Assembly: GCA_032209605.1 (NCBI GenBank)
Contig: JASFXZ010000099.1
Span: 124,001 to 188,000, forward strand
From: Mactromeris polynyma
Taxonomy: Eukaryota > Mollusca > Bivalvia > Venerida > Mactridae
DNA: 64,000 nucleotides
Direction of reading: 5' to 3'
The first letter of the stretch is position 1; each line of letters opens with the position of its first letter. Position numbers and translations under genes: made by a program. The notes beneath the pieces are model-generated. The model worked only from the letters and a program-made list of their open reading frames with translations. It did no database searches and was not told the DNA's origin. Of this stretch, positions 11,385 through 22,760 are shown one piece after another.

Positions 11385-12742
11385 AGTTGAACATTTCGTG
11401 ATTAGGTATTAACTATGCTGAACATTTCATGATGAGGTATTAGCTATGTTGAACATTCATGATAAGGTATTAGCTATGTTGAACATTTCATGATAAGGTA
11501 TTAGCTATGTTGAACATTGCATGATAAGGTATTAGCTATGTTGAACATTCATGATAAGGTATTAGCTATGTTGAACATTTCATGATAAGGTATTAGCTAT
11601 GTTGAACATTTCATGATAAGGTATTAGCTATGTTGAACATTTTATGATAAGGTATTAGCTATGTTGAACATTCATGATAAGGTATTAGCTATGTTGAACA
11701 TTTCATGATAAGGTATTAGCTATGTTGAACATTTCATGATAAGGTATTAGCTATGTTGAACATTCATGACATGGTATTAGCTATGTTGAACATTCATGAT
11801 ATGGTATTAGCTATGTTGAACATTCATGATAAGTTATTAGCTATGTTGAACATTCATGATAAGGTATTAGCTATGTTGAACATTCATGATATGGTATTAG
11901 CTATGTTGAACATTCATGATAAGGTATTAGCTATGTTGAACATTCATGATAAGGTATTAGCTATGTTGAACATTTCATGATAAGGTATTAGCTATGTTGG
12001 ACATTTCATGATAAGGTATTAGCTATGTTGAACATTCATGATATGGTATTAGCTATGTTGAACATTTCATGATAAGGTATTAGCTATGTTGAACATTCAT
12101 GATATGGTATTAGCTATGTTGAACATTTCATGATAAGGTATTAGCTATGTTGAACATTTCATGATAAGGTATTAGCTATGTTGAACATTCATGTTATGGT
12201 ATTAGCTATGTTGAACATTCATGATAAGTTATTAGCTATGTTGAACATTCATGATATGGTATTAGCTATGTTGAACATTCATGATATGGTATTAGCTATG
12301 TTGAACATTCATGATAAGGTATTAGCTATGTTGAACATTCATGATAAGGTATTAGCTATGTTGAACATTCATGATAAGGTATTAGCTATGTTGAACATTC
12401 ATGATATGGTATTAGCTATGTTGAACATTCATGATATGGTATTAGCTATGTTGAACATTCATGATAAGGTATTAGCTATGTTGAACATTCATGATAAGGT
12501 ATTAGCTATGTTGAACATTCATGATAAGGTATTAGCTATGTTGAACATTCATGATATGGTATTAGCTATGTTGAACATTCATGATATGGTATTAGCTATG
12601 TTGAACATTTCATGATAAGTTATTAGCTATGTTGAACATTCATGATATGGTATTAGCTATGTTGAACATTCATGATATGGTATTAGCTATGTTGAACATT
12701 CATGATATGGTATTAGCTATGTTGAACATTCATGATAAGGTA
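11385..12742. repeat. 30/31-bp minisatellite array, about 45 copies
   Basis: The unit is ctatgttgaacattcatgat followed by aaggtattag (30 bases). A 31-base form has catttcatg in place of cattcatg. Thirty-base units keep one frame open as a decapeptide repeat (MLNIHDKVLA or MLNIHDMVLA), but each 31-base unit breaks it. The left part is rich in 31-mers and the right part (12178-12600) is almost purely 30-mers. The mixed lengths argue against coding. Confidence 0.95.
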
Positions 12743-13721
12743 TACCAATGTAAATACGAAGTACCCTTGGGATATTTACTCTTCGTTATTTGGTTTCATT
12801 TATACATAACGTTAGTTCAATATCAATGTTTTGAGTTGCTTATGCGTAGATAGAATCATACATCATATTCATTTGAATGTAAATCCATGTTCTTGATTTG
12901 GCACCAAGACTTGGTTGCATTTATATTTGTTTGAAGAGTGGAATGTATCATTTTAATATCAGGGTCAGATGTGTAGTCTGTTTTCTATTTGAGTAATGTA
13001 ATGGTATAATGATGATAATATTTATCTATTAAAGGTAACTTGCAAAGTGTACACAATATTTAATAATGTGCAACATAAGTTAAGTGTGTCCTTCTTGTGA
13101 CAAAAGTAACAATTACATGCTTAAAATGTTTAGAATTTCAGATAACATTTGCACTAAGAAAAACAGGTTAACAACAGTCTTTTCTAATTTTTGGAGCGGC
13201 GATATTGGCCTCATATATCGTTAAAATATAAACAACTTGGGTTTGATATATGTGTTCGAGTGCTGGAGTATAGTACGTCAATGTAAAGGTTAGCTCTGTG
13301 TGGGTAAACTAACTTACAATATTTCAGCTTAGCCTATTTCTGTTTCATGCTAAGTCCTGGTGAAGCCTAATGTCAGCCACAGGGACCATGACACTACGAA
13401 CAAAAATTTGGTATTTTATGTCCTCTTTAATGGAACATTGCCTAGTGCTGGGAAAGGACAACATCTTAAGTTTAACAAAGTTCTGCTGAACGACGGGGAG
13501 TATTTAGGTCACTAGATATTTGTCATTTGAATGTATTAACGCATTTATTTCTCTATGAAAAAAATCGTTTTCATTTAAATTGGAAATTTAGATTGGCTGA
13601 AATGTGCATTTGAGTAATTGTTACTACATTATTAATTCAAAATATTGTAAATAGGTATAGAGTTGATAGGACTGTGAGGTGATCTGATTATTGAGTTAAA
13701 AAAATGGACGAAAAAGTAAAA
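12743..13721. other. Spacer without recognised gene
   Basis: I see no coding, RNA or repeat signature in this AT-rich stretch between two arrays. Confidence 0.5.
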
Positions 13722-16700
13722 GTAATATTCAGTGTATTTTCAGAGATGGTGTAAGTGTGTGCTATACATTGAATATTCAGTGTATATTGTCAGGCAGGGT
13801 GTGTGTGCTATCAGTGAATATTCAGTGTATATTGTCAGGCAGGGTGTAAGTGTGTGCTATCAGTGAATTTTCAGTTTATATTGTCAGACAGGGTGTAAGT
13901 GTGTGATATACATTGTATATTTAGTCTAAATTGTCAGGCAGGATGTAAGCGTGTGGTATACATTGTATATTTAGTGTAAATTGTCAGACAGGGTGTAAGC
14001 GTGTGGTATACATTGTATATTTAGTGTAAATTGTCAGGCAGGATGTAAGCGTGTGGTATACATTGTATATTTAGTGTAAATTGTCAGGTAGGATGTAAGC
14101 GTGTGGTATACATTGTGTATTTAGTGTAAATTGTCAGGCAGGGTGTAAGTGTGTGATATACATTGTATATTTAGTGTAAATTGTCAGACAGGGTGTAAGC
14201 GTGTGATATATATAGTATATTCAGTGTAAATTGTCAGGCAGGATGTAAGCGTGTGGTATACATTGTATATTTAGTGTAAATTGTCAGGCAGGATGTAAGC
14301 GTGTGGTATACATTGTATATTTAGTGTAAATTGTCAGGTAGGATGTAAGCGTGTGGTATACATTGTGTATTTAGTGTAAATTGTCAGGCAGGGTGTAAGC
14401 GTGTGGTATACATTGTATATTTAGTGTAAATTGTCAGGTAGGATGTAAGCGTGTGGTATACATTGTATATTTAGTGTAAATTGTCAGGTAGGATGTAAGC
14501 GTGTGGTATACATTGTGTATTTAGTGTAAATTGTCAGGCAGGGTGTAAGTGTGTGCTATCAGTGAATTTTCAGTTTATATTGTCAGACAGGGTGTAAGTG
14601 TGTGATATACATTGTATATTGAGTCTAAATTGTCAGGCAGGGTGTAAGTGTGTGATATACATTGTATATTTAGTGTAAATTGTCAGGTAGGATGTAAGCG
14701 TGTGGTATACATTGTATATTCAGTTTATATTGTCAGACAGGGTGTAAATGTGTGATATGTATAGTATATTCAGTGTGTATTGTCAGACAGGGTGTAAGTG
14801 TGTGATATACATTGTATATTCAGTGTATATTGTCAGAGAGGGTGTAAGTGTGTGATATACATTGTATATTCAGTGTATATTGTCAGACAGGGTTTAAGTG
14901 TGTGATATACATTGTATATTCAGTGTGTATTGTCAGACAGGGTGTGTGATATACATTGTATATTCAGTGTATATTGTCAGAGAGGGTGTAAGTGTGTGAT
15001 ATACATTGTATATTCAGTGTATATTGTCAGACAGGGTGTAAGTGTGTGATATACATTGTATATTGAGTCTAAATTGTCAGGCAGGGTGTAAGCGTGTGGT
15101 ATACATTGTATATTCAGTGTATATTGTCAGAGAGGGTGTAAGTGTGTGATATACATTGTATATTCAGTGTATATTGTCAGAGAGGGTGTAAGTGTGTGAT
15201 ATATATTGTATATTCAGTGTATATTGTCAGAGAGGGTGTAAGTGTGTGATATACATTGTATATTCAGTGTATATTGTCAGGCAGTGTGTGTGTGATATAC
15301 ATTGTATATTCAGTGTATATTGTCAGACAGGGTGTAAGTTTGTGATATACATTGTATATTCAGTGTATATTGTCAGAGGGTGTAAGTGTGTGATATACAT
15401 TGTATATTCAGTGTATATTGTCAGGCAGTGTGTGTGTGATATACATTGTATATTCAGTGTAAATTGTCAGGCAGTGTGTAAGTGTGTGATATACATTGTA
15501 TATTCAGTGTATATTGTCAGAGAGGGTGTAAGTGTGTGATATACATTGTATATTTAGTGTAAATTGTTAGGCAGGATGTAAGCGTGTGGTATACATTGTA
15601 TATTCAGTGTAAATTGTCAGAGAGGGTGTAAGTGTGTGATATACATTGTATATTTAGTGTAAATTGTTAGGCAGGATGTAAGCGTGTGGTATACATTGTA
15701 TATTCAGTGTAAATTGTCAGAGAGGGTGTAAGTGTGTGATATACATTGTATATTCAGTGTATATGGTCAGAGAGGGTGTAAGTGTGTGATATACATTGTA
15801 TATTCAGTGTATATTGTCAGGCAGTGTGTGTGTGATATACATTGTATATTCAGTGTAAATTGTCAGGCAGTGTGTAAGTGTGTGGTATACATTGTATATT
15901 CAGTTTATATTGTCAGACAGGGTGTAAGTGTGTGATATACATTGTATATTCAGTTTATATTGTCAGGCAGGGTGTAAGTGTGTGATATACATTGTATATT
16001 TAGTGTAAATTGTTAGGCAGGATGTAAGCGTGTGGTATACATTGTATATTTAGTGTAAATTGTCAGGCAGGATGTAAGCGTGTGGTATACATTGTGTATT
16101 TAGTGTAAATTGTCAGACAGGATGTAAGTGTGTGATATACATTGTATATTCAGTGTATATTGTCAGACAGGGTGTGTGATATACATTGTATATTCAGTGT
16201 GTATTGTCAGACAGGGTGTAAGTGTGTGATATACATTGTATATTCAGTGTGTATTGTCAGAGAGGGTGTGTGATATACATTGTATATTCAGTGTATATTG
16301 TCAGACAGGGTGTGTGATATACATTGTATATTCAGTGTGTATTGTCAGACAGGGTGTAAGTGTGTGATATACATTGTATATTCAGTGTGTATTGTCAGAC
16401 AGGGTGTGTGATATACATTGTATATTCAGTGTATATTGTCAGAGAGGGTGTAAGTGTGTGATATACATTGTATATTCAGTGTATATTGTCAGAGAGGGTG
16501 TAAGTGTGTGATATACATTGTATATTCAGTGTATATTGTCAGAGAGGGTGTGTGTGATATACATTGTATATTCAGTGTATATTGTCAGACAGGGTGTGTG
16601 ATATACATTGTATATTCAGTGTATATTGTCAGAGAGGGTGTAAGTGTGTGATATACATTGTATATTCAGTGTATATTGTCAGAGAGGGTGTGTGTGATAT

Positions 16701-16985
16701 ACATTGTATATTCAGTGTATATTGTCAGAGAGGGTGTAAGTGTGTGATATACATTGTATATTCAGTGTATATTGTCAGAGAGGGTGTGTGTGATATACAT
16801 TGTATATTCAGTGTATATTGTCAGACAGGGTGTGTGATATACATTGTATTTTCAGTGTATATTGTCAGAGAGGGTGTAAGTGTGTGATATACATTGAATA
16901 TTCAGTGTATGTTGTCAGGCAGTGTGTGTGTGATATACATTGTATATTCAGTGTATATTGTCAGACAGGGTGTGTGATATACATC
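13722..16985. repeat. 42/48-bp minisatellite array, about 70 copies
   Basis: The unit is gtgtgatatacattgtatat, then tcagtgtatattgtcagaca and gggtgtaa (48 bases). Short forms of about 42 lose the aagtgt segment. Two regional subtypes are visible: 13,900-14,720 mostly carries gtgtggtatac and tttagtgtaaattg, and 14,740-16,985 mostly carries gtgtgatatac and tcagtgtatattg. Open frames of up to 115 codons (Cys-rich CDIHCIFSVYCQ repeats) are read through the 48-mers and are not considered genes. Confidence 0.95.
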
Positions 16986-17380
16986 TACATTAAAACATAG
17001 TTGCGCTATTCGTGCATTTTGTTCAGATCAACAAAAATCCATTTATGTCCAACTGTCACAGAAACAATAGTCATAACATTATATAGTATCTATACAATAT
17101 TCGGACGCTGTTTTACTCAAACAGTAAAACCAACTTCATACTGAGTTTGAGTACGTGTTATAACTAAACGTTGGATTGCACTTATTATTAATTGCAACTT
17201 CAAACAATTTAATTGGGACCTTTTGATTTTGATTCGAACCCAAATGACGCAGTATCAAACCTATACGCGAGTATGCGGCTGAATCTACATGATTCTGACA
17301 AAATGCACCAGATTGCACCATTGTTTTCAACCCCCCTAGCACAATTATGAATCCACATGAATAGAGGGCTAGCTACGCCC
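16986..17380. other. Spacer without recognised gene
   Basis: There is no supported feature between the 48-bp array and a dispersed repeat fragment. Confidence 0.45.
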
Positions 17381-17680
17381 CCGAAGGGTGGGCAAAAATA
17401 TGACATCTAGAGACAGTTATTTTCTATAATTTGACCATGTGACCTAACTTTTTACCACAGATGACACAGTTTCTAGTGTGACCTAGATTTCATTTCGAAT
17501 AACATTTTTATTAAGTCTCATACAGAAAAAGTAAAAGATGTGACATCTAGAGTAGTAACAAGGTTTTTTTCTATCATTCCGCCAAATTTGCATTGAGAAT
17601 AAGATTCTGACTAAGGTACATGCAGGGAAGGTAAAAGATGTGACCTCTAGACTGTTAACACAATAATGAGCCGGTTTCCG
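17381..17680. repeat. Fragment of dispersed 'gtgacctag' repeat
   Basis: The phrases gtgacctagatttcattt, aagtaaaagatgtgacatct and tagagtagtaacaaggtttt recur two to three times. The same phrases make up the block at 54000-54731. This is a common type of dispersed repeat in bivalve genomes; that attribution is from memory. Confidence 0.6.
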
Positions 17681-17771
17681 GTGAGCCAAAAATCGACATT
17701 CAATACATTACAAGCCCACCCGACAAACACGGACGGGTCTCTGTGGCAAACACTTTACAAATATAGCAGAC

Positions 17772-19415
17772 ATGATAAAAAAGTCATCATTTAGTCCGGA
17801 ACATTTTCTTGAAATAAAGGGTGTTTTAGACGCAAAGATAGGAAACAAAATGTTCCATTTAAGTTATATTACACCACTTGAAGTAAAACAAATCATTGAT
17901 AAACTTGATGTCAGTAAATCTACTGGGCTCGATGAGATTGGTCCTAAAGTAATTAAACATTGCGGTGACACTACAACACTGTGTATTGCATCTATAATTA
18001 ATAACAGTATCCGAAACGGAATATTCCCCGACTCCATGAAGACTGCACGTGTCCTACCACTGTTCAAATCAGGTTCCAAAGAGGATCCAGGTAATTATCG
18101 TCCGATTTCAATACTGCCAACTATATCAAAAATATTTGAAAGACATATTGCAAATCAAGTTAAATCTTACTTCCATTCTACAAATGTTATACATGCAAAG
18201 CAGTCTGGTTTTAGGGAAAACCATTCCTGTAGTACTGCTTTAACCAGTTTAATAGATGCATGGGTTAAAGATATTGACAGTGGTAAACTTGTTGGTGCTA
18301 TATTTCTTGACTTAAGAAAAGCCTTTGATTTAGTAGATCATCAAGTTCTTTTGCATAAACTAAAATTATATCATTTTTCGGAAATGTCATTAGAGTTCTT
18401 TCAATCGTATCTAAGTAACAGAAAACAGTTAGTAAAATTTGGAAACATACAATCTGGCCTGCTTCCCATATCATCAGGTGTACCACAGGGATCTATACTA
18501 GGTCCACTATTGTTTCTAATATATATTAATGATATAGCATTTTGTAATAATACAAACATGAAAATCGATTTATTTGCTGATGATTCAACATTGCACGAAT
18601 CAGGTAGCAGTTTAACTAACATTGAATTTCAGCTACAGAGTAATCTAAACTTCGTCGTTGATTGGTGCAAAATAAATAACATGTCTTTACATCCAAATAA
18701 ATCAAAATGCATGGTTATCGGCACGCCAAATAAGACAAAGCAAGCTGCCAATCTAAATTTAACCATAAATGGAATAGCATTAGAAAGTGTAACTGTTCAA
18801 AAACTGCTTGGAATCTATATAGATAATAACTTAAAATGGCATACACAAATAAAGTTTGTATGCAAAAAACTCAACTCTAAAATTTTGCTTCTAATGAATG
18901 TAATATTTTACCTCACAGAGGAGATGAAATGTATGTTTTACAATGCGTATATACTTCCAATACTTGACTATTGTTGTCATATTTGGGGCAAAGACAATAA
19001 TCGTCACAAAAATAAAATAAATACCTTGCAAAGAAGAGTTGCAAAAATTATTCTTAAAAAACCCAAGCGATCGCCATCCAATGGATTATTACGAGAACTT
19101 CAGTGGTTAACGTTTACAGACAGATGTAAATACCACTGTGGCGCTCTTGTATATAAAATGCGAAATGGTATGGCCCCTTGTTACCTGACTGAGTTACTTG
19201 TTTTTGCAAATAATGAACACTATTCACTTCGATCGGCTTCAAAACATGACTTATGTATAAATAAAACACCACGCACTAATTATTTTAAAGATTCATTTTC
19301 TTATTACAGTATGAAGGTATGGAATGACATTCCAGATGCCATAAGAAATGTGGAAAGGTTAGCATCCTTCAAACACGAATATAAAAATCACCTTTTAAAT
19401 ACTGCATCGCAGTAA
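17772..19415 (+). CDS. LINE reverse transcriptase (ORF2 C-terminal portion)
   Basis: The 547-codon frame carries the reverse transcriptase of a non-LTR retrotransposon, the enzyme that copies element RNA at the nicked target DNA. Visible blocks in order are LPLFKSGSKEDPGNYRPISI (residues about 95-114), KQSGFRENHSCSTAL (143-157), FLDLRKAFDLVDH with the first catalytic Asp (178-190), SGVPQGSILGPLLFLIYIND (235-254), FADD with the paired catalytic Asp residues (268-271), and LHPNKSKCMVIG (306-317). Phe replaces the commoner Tyr in the F/YADD box, as in several LINE clades. The C-terminal 200 residues are the usual unassigned tail with a CxxIWG-like YCCHIWG. The first ATG is arbitrary, because the frame continues upstream and the endonuclease domain is absent. 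There is no internal stop or frameshift, so the copy is fairly young. Clade assignment (CR1/Jockey-like) is inference. Confidence 0.9.
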   Translation: MIKKSSFSPEHFLEIKGVLDAKIGNKMFHLSYITPLEVKQIIDKLDVSKSTGLDEIGPKVIKHCGDTTTLCIASIINNSIRNGIFPDSMKTARVLPLFKSGSKEDPGNYRPISILPTISKIFERHIANQVKSYFHSTNVIHAKQSGFRENHSCSTALTSLIDAWVKDIDSGKLVGAIFLDLRKAFDLVDHQVLLHKLKLYHFSEMSLEFFQSYLSNRKQLVKFGNIQSGLLPISSGVPQGSILGPLLFLIYINDIAFCNNTNMKIDLFADDSTLHESGSSLTNIEFQLQSNLNFVVDWCKINNMSLHPNKSKCMVIGTPNKTKQAANLNLTINGIALESVTVQKLLGIYIDNNLKWHTQIKFVCKKLNSKILLLMNVIFYLTEEMKCMFYNAYILPILDYCCHIWGKDNNRHKNKINTLQRRVAKIILKKPKRSPSNGLLRELQWLTFTDRCKYHCGALVYKMRNGMAPCYLTELLVFANNEHYSLRSASKHDLCINKTPRTNYFKDSFSYYSMKVWNDIPDAIRNVERLASFKHEYKNHLLNTASQ

Positions 19416-19467
19416 TTACGTTTCATTTTATTAATTGTGACATAATATATAAATACATATATTATCA

Positions 19468-19494
19468 CGGACATATAAACCGTTTATATGTCCG
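19468..19494 (+). other. Perfect hairpin in LINE 3' region
   Basis: The 13-base arms cggacatataaac and gtttatatgtccg are separated by a single base. Outside the perfect stem, atattat and the downstream gatattatg continue an imperfect pairing. It lies about 50 bases after the RT stop and could be the structure that the RT recognises at the 3' end; that role is inference. Confidence 0.85.
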
Positions 19495-19772
19495 AGATAT
19501 TATGTTCACATCAATTTGTATAATATAATAGATCGGGTGTCTGTCGGTAAGTAAATTGTTATATTGAATTAAATTGTTATATTGAAATACAATGTGAAAT
19601 CTTATTTATATACATGTTATTATAGTGTGCAAATGTTAAATTTTAATTATTATTATGTTTTGTTTACAGAAGGCCACATTGAAAATATGATGTTTTTATA
19701 GTTATATATTTATGTCATAATGTGTCACAACCTTCTTAAAATAAAGATGTTATTATTATTATTATTATTATT

Positions 19773-20020
19773 AATGGTTCATGTCGTTCCCTTCAAATCA
19801 CTTGCCCTTCAACGGCGTGGGTTCGAATCCCGGGATGTAGAAATTGTATATGAAGCAGCTATCCAGTTGGCTTACAGACGGTCCATAGTTCTACCCAGAT
19901 GCCCGCCTGTATCCACAATAACGCTAGAAGGGGCACTTGGTCCCTCCATCCAAAAAGCTGGAAACGTAACTACATGAACTTGGCTTGTTGTGACTTAACA
20001 CTCCATTACAAAAATCATCC
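19773..20020 (+). mobile_element. tRNA-derived SINE, 5' truncated
   Basis: A perfect B-box phrase, gtgggttcgaatcccggga, sits at about 19823. The body runs through gaagcagctatccagttggc, ctacccagatgcccgcctg, ggggcacttggtccctccat and aaagctggaaacgtaactac, and ends near gtgacttaacactccattac. The same body is present in inverse orientation at 43253-43500. The A-box half is missing, and the copy begins right at the ATT tail of the LINE. Confidence 0.75.
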
Positions 20021-21351
20021 GAGAATTGCGATTGTGCAAGAGGAGAGTTGCAAATGCTTATGAGTGCCAGTTTAATGTTGTTTAATTATTTGCATAGTGC
20101 TGACTTAATTATTTTCTCTTAAACATGTATTATTATTGGTACTTAACATTACATATAGTTTATTGGCATAAAATATTTTCATAAATATATCCAAACCAAC
20201 AAGTAAACAAATGTACGTAAGTGTTGAACAAACATTTTTGTTTTAAGAACAAGATTGCACAATTGGTAGCAAGTATTGACAGTATTTTCAACCTTTTTTA
20301 ATTCTAAATTCTTCCTTTAAGAGCGAAAAATAAAAACTTTTGCTACATTATTTATTTATTTGATTGATGTTGAGGACATAAGAAATTCAATTTTTTGGAT
20401 AGTGGGCCAATTACGAAAGTATGGTTTGAAAAAACATGTATGTTGGGTAACAAGGATTGAGCCAGGATTATGTCCACATAATGGTACATCAAACAGGAAT
20501 CACAATGCCAACCTGATCAATGTATGCTGGACCATATAATGACTTTTTACAGTAGTCATGTGCCCTGGGATAAATATCAAGAATGATCTCCCTTGATTAT
20601 CGGTTTTGTTTAAGCCATTTCCTCTAACTTGGATTGCCTCCCTTCCCCACGAAAATGACACCTGTCAAACTAGTCAATAATCGACATTGGCTCCATGCTA
20701 TATCCGAATACACTCGAATTTAACGTCTCTTGTAACTATCTTTAGCGACTAACTTAGCCACCCCACTGTGTTTCGACAGCATGTTGAAATTGCCTTTGGC
20801 AATAGTTTGACTTTATATCTTCTTGGAGGTGTATAGAACAACAATGACTTGAAAGTGATATTACAAAAATAAATTTTCAATTGGGGTAACAACTAAATTT
20901 TCAGTGGAAACAGAAAATATGTTTCTTATTTGATTCATTTCTGAGAAAGCAATCGACTTAGAAGACATCGAAACAATCGCAAAGTCCCGTTGGTTGGCAC
21001 TGGCAGGAAAAAGCGAGTCCACTATAAAATGTTTCATTATAATCATTAAATACATGTATACATTTTCCGAAATTTGCAAGTCGTAAAATGGACTGGAATG
21101 AAGCAAAATCCACATTAATACAGCTGCATCAATTTTTTTTCCAGGAAGTCATTTTCTCCGACATATTTTATAGCGTGCGAGGGGTACCGATAAAGAGATG
21201 TGAGTTCACACCTTGAAATATGCGATGACTAACCAGCTTGGTGAGACAGATTTAAAGTGCAAGGTTGGTCTGTGCTGGTTTCGAGGTTTTTTGCATGTTG
21301 TTCCATAAATAATTTTCAGGCATTTGTAGAGTTCGTATAATTGAAGCAAAG
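20021..21351. other. Spacer without recognised gene
   Basis: No coding or repeat feature could be supported; frames are short and show no domain. Confidence 0.5.
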
Positions 21352-21549
21352 ACATTGCCACCACACATTGATATCACATTGTACACATTGCCACCACACA
21401 TTGATATCACATTGTAAACATTGCCACCACACATTGATATCACATTGTAAACATTGCCACCACACATTGATATCACATTGTAAACATTGCCACCACACAT
21501 TGATATCACATTGTAAACATTGCCACCACACATTGATATCACATTGTAA
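21352..21549. repeat. 33-bp minisatellite, six copies
   Basis: Six near-identical copies of acattgccaccacacattga followed by tatcacattgtaa fill exactly 198 bases. The unit is a multiple of three, so frames stay open on both strands (His/Cys-rich HCHHTLISHCK in the forward frame), but there is no other coding support. Confidence 0.95.
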
Positions 21550-22270
21550 GTGTACATGAGCTGGATGACAGCACACTTGATCACATTAACTGGAAACTGG
21601 AATGACCAGTTCTAGCACTCACGATATAATGCAACATGTAGTCACTATAACCAAAGACCTAGGTCTTTGCTATAACTAGTGTTCCGTCGCTTCAACCCTG
21701 TACTTACTTATTTTGAAACAAATTTGTACAACAGAAATTAATAAAACAAGACTTTGTAAGAAACAATGTTTATTATTGAAAAGGAAAGAACATGTAACAA
21801 AGTTGTAATAGAAAATTATGTGCAAGATGCATGAATGTTTCAAGTAGAACAACTAATAATGGAAACTTAATTAACCAAAGTATCAATAAAAAATGTCAAT
21901 ATGTTTAAAGTATAAACTTATGTCTGGATTTCATTACACACACAAAATAGTGTAGAACTTACAACTAACACAAGCTATTATGGTCGCAACTAAGGATTAC
22001 AATGGGTTCATCTAACATTGCGACATACTTTGTGACTTGTCTTCAATTTGTAACTGTGTAACTAACTAAACCTAATTGTTTCACCAACAATCAAATGCTT
22101 AAAATAACTGATGTAACATAAACATGTAACACACTACATCGTTTCAATATTGAACACAATATTGAACACGTAGATCTGAAGTTAACAATGATTTACATAC
22201 AGAAATCAATTATAAGACAAGTTAAAACAGCTAAACCATATCATGTAAGTCTATAGAAAACCTGTGACTC
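21550..22270. other. Spacer, downstream flank of the OTUD4-like gene
   Basis: No gene is recognised. A minus-strand AATAAA lies at 21769-21774 and could be a distal polyadenylation signal if the 3' UTR of the minus-strand gene is very long; I have no other support for that. Confidence 0.4.
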
Positions 22271-22760
22271 TCAGAAAGGCGCCAGTTTTGACCCCAGGGA
22301 CATAATCTCAGTAGGGGACCACTAGACAATACTACATACCAAATATCAAAACCTGGGTCTTCTGGTTCTGGACAAGAAGATGTTTTTTTCAAAGATATTT
22401 CCCATCTAAGTCGATGTAAAACATGTGACCCTGGGGCAGGGCTGATATGGACCCAAGGGACGTGATTTGAATTCTCTTCCTAGAGGACCACTAAACCATA
22501 CTAAATATGCAAGCTCTAAGGACTTTATGGTTCTGGAAAAGAAGATTTTTAGTTTCAATTTTAAAATCTATTTTTAGCCCCTGTGACCTATTTTGCAACC
22601 ATTTGAACAACTTTGAAAGAGGTCCACCAAAGGAACATTCCTGTGAAGTTAAGTCAAAATTGGCCTAGCGATTAAGGAGATGTCATTTGAATGAAAAGTT
22701 AACAGACTGATGCACAGACGGACAATTCTTCATGATGTAAGGTCTCTGGCCAGTAGAGCT
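22271..22760. repeat. Dispersed repeat, 'ggaccactagacaat' family
   Basis: The phrases gaccactagacaatactaca, ccaaatatcaaa and ttctggacaagaagat occur here twice with a spacing of about 166. The same phrases form 49440-50170. It probably belongs to the same bivalve-type dispersed family as that block. Confidence 0.6.

Larger units (their letters stand above)
17690..19772 (+). mobile_element. 5'-truncated non-LTR retrotransposon (LINE)
   Basis: The body consists of an intact reverse transcriptase frame, a 3' untranslated part with a near-perfect 27-base hairpin (19468-19494), an AATAAA-like aataaagatg and a terminal ATT-repeat tail (about 19750-19772). The frame is open upstream to about 17685 but contains no apurinic endonuclease domain, so the 5' part of the element is missing, as is usual for truncated LINE insertions. 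RT motifs suggest the CR1/Jockey group of clades. No flanking duplication was identified. Confidence 0.85.

Noticed and set aside
15192..17000. Cys-rich repeat ORFs (CDIHCIFSVYCQ) resembling a secreted repeat protein
   Set aside because: They are read through 48-bp satellite units and broken by 42-bp units; no signal peptide or conserved start.
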